From positions 1 through 64,000 of the forward strand of contig JAJDXG010000062.1 of assembly GCA_022823365.1 (NCBI GenBank): a stretch of 64,000 nt of DNA, written 5' to 3'. The DNA is from Gemmatimonadota bacterium. GTDB taxonomy: Bacteria > Gemmatimonadota > Gemmatimonadetes > Longimicrobiales > Gaopeijiaceae. A program made the position numbers and the translations under genes. Positions 62,367 to 64,000 of the stretch are shown in pieces (positions within the stretch are counted from its first letter, which is position 1; every line of letters begins with the position of its first letter). A model generated the notes under the pieces. The model was not told the DNA's origin, made no database searches, and was given only the letters and a program-made list of their open reading frames with translations.

Positions 62367-64000
62367 CTAGTTCCACAGCGTCCACTTGATCCCGTAGATG
62401 GACCGGCCGCCGGGGAGGAATCGCTCCGGGAAGTCCTGCAGTTCCCGCTCCGCGGTGAAGTTCTCGGTCAGCACGAAGAGATGGAACGTCAGGACGCGGA
62501 GCTGCAGGCGAAAGTACCAGCTCTGGTGATAGGGCACCGTGAGAAACCCGGGCGCGTTCATCTCTCCTTCGGGGGCGGCTTCTTCGGACAGCTCATCCCC
62601 GGGGTCCTCCGGGGCAAGGAAGGGCACGACCATGGGCTCGCGTCCCTCCACCCCGATCTCGGTCCAGATCTCGAAGTTCTCCGTCTCCAGGAAGGTCCTG
62701 TGGTATCCGAGCTGCCCGTTCCAGCTCTCTTCCGGCAGATAGCGCCAGTCGGGCGCATCCTTGTCCCATACCTGGTAGGACAACCCGGCGTAGAGGCCGT
62801 TGAAGTACAGGGGCACCCGGGCGCTGGCCTCGATTCCAGAGCGCTTTCCGCCCTCCTGCACCACGCCCGCGGAGTCCATCGGGAACCCGAAAGGCGTGAG
62901 CCGGTCCTGCTCGAGCTCGACCCGGGCCGCCCCGAGGGACAGGCCACGCCAGGCGAACTGCGCTCCGACGCGGGTGGAGCTTCGCTCGGTGGTGAAGGAG
63001 ACGGGAGGCCCCGCAAGCCGGGGGATCTCCGGGATGGTGTCGCGTGGATCGAAGAGCCGGAAGGGAACCCCCGTCACGCCGTCCCGGGTCTCGCCGAAGA
63101 AGGAGAGGCCGAGCAGGGGCGCGGTCCACGCGCGCAGGCTTCGGAGCGAAAGATCCTCCCCGAGCCACTTCTCCCGCCTCCAGTCTCCCTCGACCCCTCC
63201 CAGGAACGTGTGGACGCCGCCGGCCACCTCCAGGGTCCGCTCGGGCCATGCGTCGCCGCCCATCGATGCCCAGCGTCCGGTGGTCCACACGCCCGCACGC
63301 TCTCCCAGGGCGTGCTCGGCGGTGAGCCGGATGCCCGTCTGGCCGCGGCTCAGGGAGGCCACGGCCGAATCGGGGTTCGCTTCGTCCACCGGAGTGGTCG
63401 TGGAGGACCTGCCGGTGAAGACCTCGGCGGTGACTCCGGGCACCAGGTTCGCGCGGGCGCGCAGGTTCCAGTCGCTTCTCCCGTGCTGCGCGGGCGTGTA
63501 GAGCGCGCTCGGGCGCGAGGCCGAGATGCGGCGCAGTTCCCCGCGCAGGCTCACGCGCGAGCCCAGGTGTCGGCTGTAGCGCAGCCAGCCGCCGGTCGTC
63601 GCTCCCGGCTCCCTGCGCCCGGTGCCCTCGGTGTCGAGGCGGTCCAGCGTGAACGCCAGGCTCCCTCCCAGGGAAAAGGGGTGCGAGAAGGTGGCGCGCA
63701 GCATATTGGTCTGAAGATCTCCGGTTCCCACTTCCACCAGGGAATAGGGTCGTGGATCATCCACTTCGAGGCTGGTCAGCTCCACGCGCAGGCCGTCGGT
63801 GGAGCGGCGCACGCGCACATGCTGGAATCCGGCCAGCCCAACCTGTGCCAGATCCGGGGCACCGGCCCTGAGCGGCACCATCTCAAAGCCGTCGATGTAG
63901 AGGCGCACGCGTCCGCCTCCGCCTCCGAAGGAGGTCACGATGTTGGGGGTTCCGAAGTCCCCTCCTCTCAACGCGATGGTCCCCGGAATCTGATCCAGAA
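62367..64000 (-). CDS. TonB-dependent receptor-like outer-membrane protein, N-terminus outside window
   Basis: The frame is open to the window edge and ends at 62,367. The first visible residues (LDQIPGTIALRGGDFGTPNI, then RVRLYIDGFEMVPL) are a TonB plug: IPG followed by RGG and YIDG. The remaining 500 residues alternate as barrel strands (VSLRGELRRISASRP, YFNGLYAGLSYQVWD, LRVLTFHLFVLTENF) and end IKWTLWN. No substrate can be inferred. About 43 bases separate it from yicC. Confidence 0.8.
   Translation of the reverse strand, partial: LDQIPGTIALRGGDFGTPNIVTSFGGGGGRVRLYIDGFEMVPLRAGAPDLAQVGLAGFQHVRVRRSTDGLRVELTSLEVDDPRPYSLVEVGTGDLQTNMLRATFSHPFSLGGSLAFTLDRLDTEGTGRREPGATTGGWLRYSRHLGSRVSLRGELRRISASRPSALYTPAQHGRSDWNLRARANLVPGVTAEVFTGRSSTTTPVDEANPDSAVASLSRGQTGIRLTAEHALGERAGVWTTGRWASMGGDAWPERTLEVAGGVHTFLGGVEGDWRREKWLGEDLSLRSLRAWTAPLLGLSFFGETRDGVTGVPFRLFDPRDTIPEIPRLAGPPVSFTTERSSTRVGAQFAWRGLSLGAARVELEQDRLTPFGFPMDSAGVVQEGGKRSGIEASARVPLYFNGLYAGLSYQVWDKDAPDWRYLPEESWNGQLGYHRTFLETENFEIWTEIGVEGREPMVVPFLAPEDPGDELSEEAAPEGEMNAPGFLTVPYHQSWYFRLQLRVLTFHLFVLTENFTAERELQDFPERFLPGGRSIYGIKWTLWN

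Noticed and set aside
1-64000. CRISPR arrays
   Set aside because: No regularly spaced repeats with unique spacers; the only short tandem repeats are the contiguous 23-bp IS ends. No cas genes.
1-64000. tRNA or rRNA genes and att sites at the integrase edge
   Set aside because: I found no cloverleaf with a TTCGA-type T-loop and no rRNA stretch; no direct repeat bracketing the island other than the vapBC duplication.

Overview
The window is GC-rich bacterial DNA with two distinct halves. Positions 1 to about 33.3 kb form an accessory defence island. Positions 33.3 to 64 kb are a dense housekeeping block. TonB-dependent receptors, 2-oxoacid dehydrogenase and lipoate genes, and a long run of core genes (yicC-gmk-rpoZ-coaBC-udg-dnaB-ispD-tsaC-aroE-comF-gap-pgk-tpiA-secG) indicate a Gram-negative-type aerobe. 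Gene order and protein style recall Gemmatimonadota, but this is an impression from the sequence and not a database result.

Island, left part (1-5.1 kb): the 3' part of a tyrosine recombinase; a small unknown gene with a TTG start; a metallo-beta-lactamase-fold hydrolase; a 483-residue protein with a possible PD-(D/E)XK-like C-terminal half; and a VapBC toxin-antitoxin pair whose vapB start lies in a perfect 11-bp inverted-repeat operator. Next (5.4-15.1 kb) come two very large co-directional genes. I read them as a Druantia type III system: DruH (1173 aa) and DruE (2077 aa, helicase with DUF1998). A decayed IS21-family element follows (15,168-17,640) with tandem 23-bp terminal repeats. After it lie a deleted second copy of the vapBC module and a HEPN-like gene fragment.

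Island, right part (18.3-33.2 kb): a tightly overlapping minus-strand operon, mcrB-mcrC-hsdM-hsdS-hsdR, ends in a uracil-DNA-glycosylase-fold protein. It combines type IV and type I restriction. Divergent to it is an HNH endonuclease with a sulfur-binding domain, of the type that cuts phosphorothioate DNA. Then come small toxin-antitoxin material (HicB-like, truncated HigA, ParDE) and an Rpn-family nuclease gene with an internal start that could make an intragenic antitoxin. Druantia III, McrBC and Hsd also sit together in the enterobacterial immigration control region (yjiT-yjiV-mcrBC-hsd), so the grouping recurs in what appears to be a distant phylum.

Housekeeping part: an FKBP lipoprotein, dcd, mdh, an HU gene leading moaD-moaE-moaA, carA, an RNase HI-like protein lacking two catalytic carboxylates, a strongly supported but unidentified structured RNA gene (about 40,880-41,200, minus strand), a RelA/SpoT-domain protein, lipB, a TonB receptor, the E1alpha-E1beta-E2 genes, and the 16-kb minus-strand block. 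That block includes a TsaC fused to a YwlE-like (arginine-phosphatase-type) domain and a dnaB that probably starts at CTG. The window ends inside another TonB-receptor-like gene.
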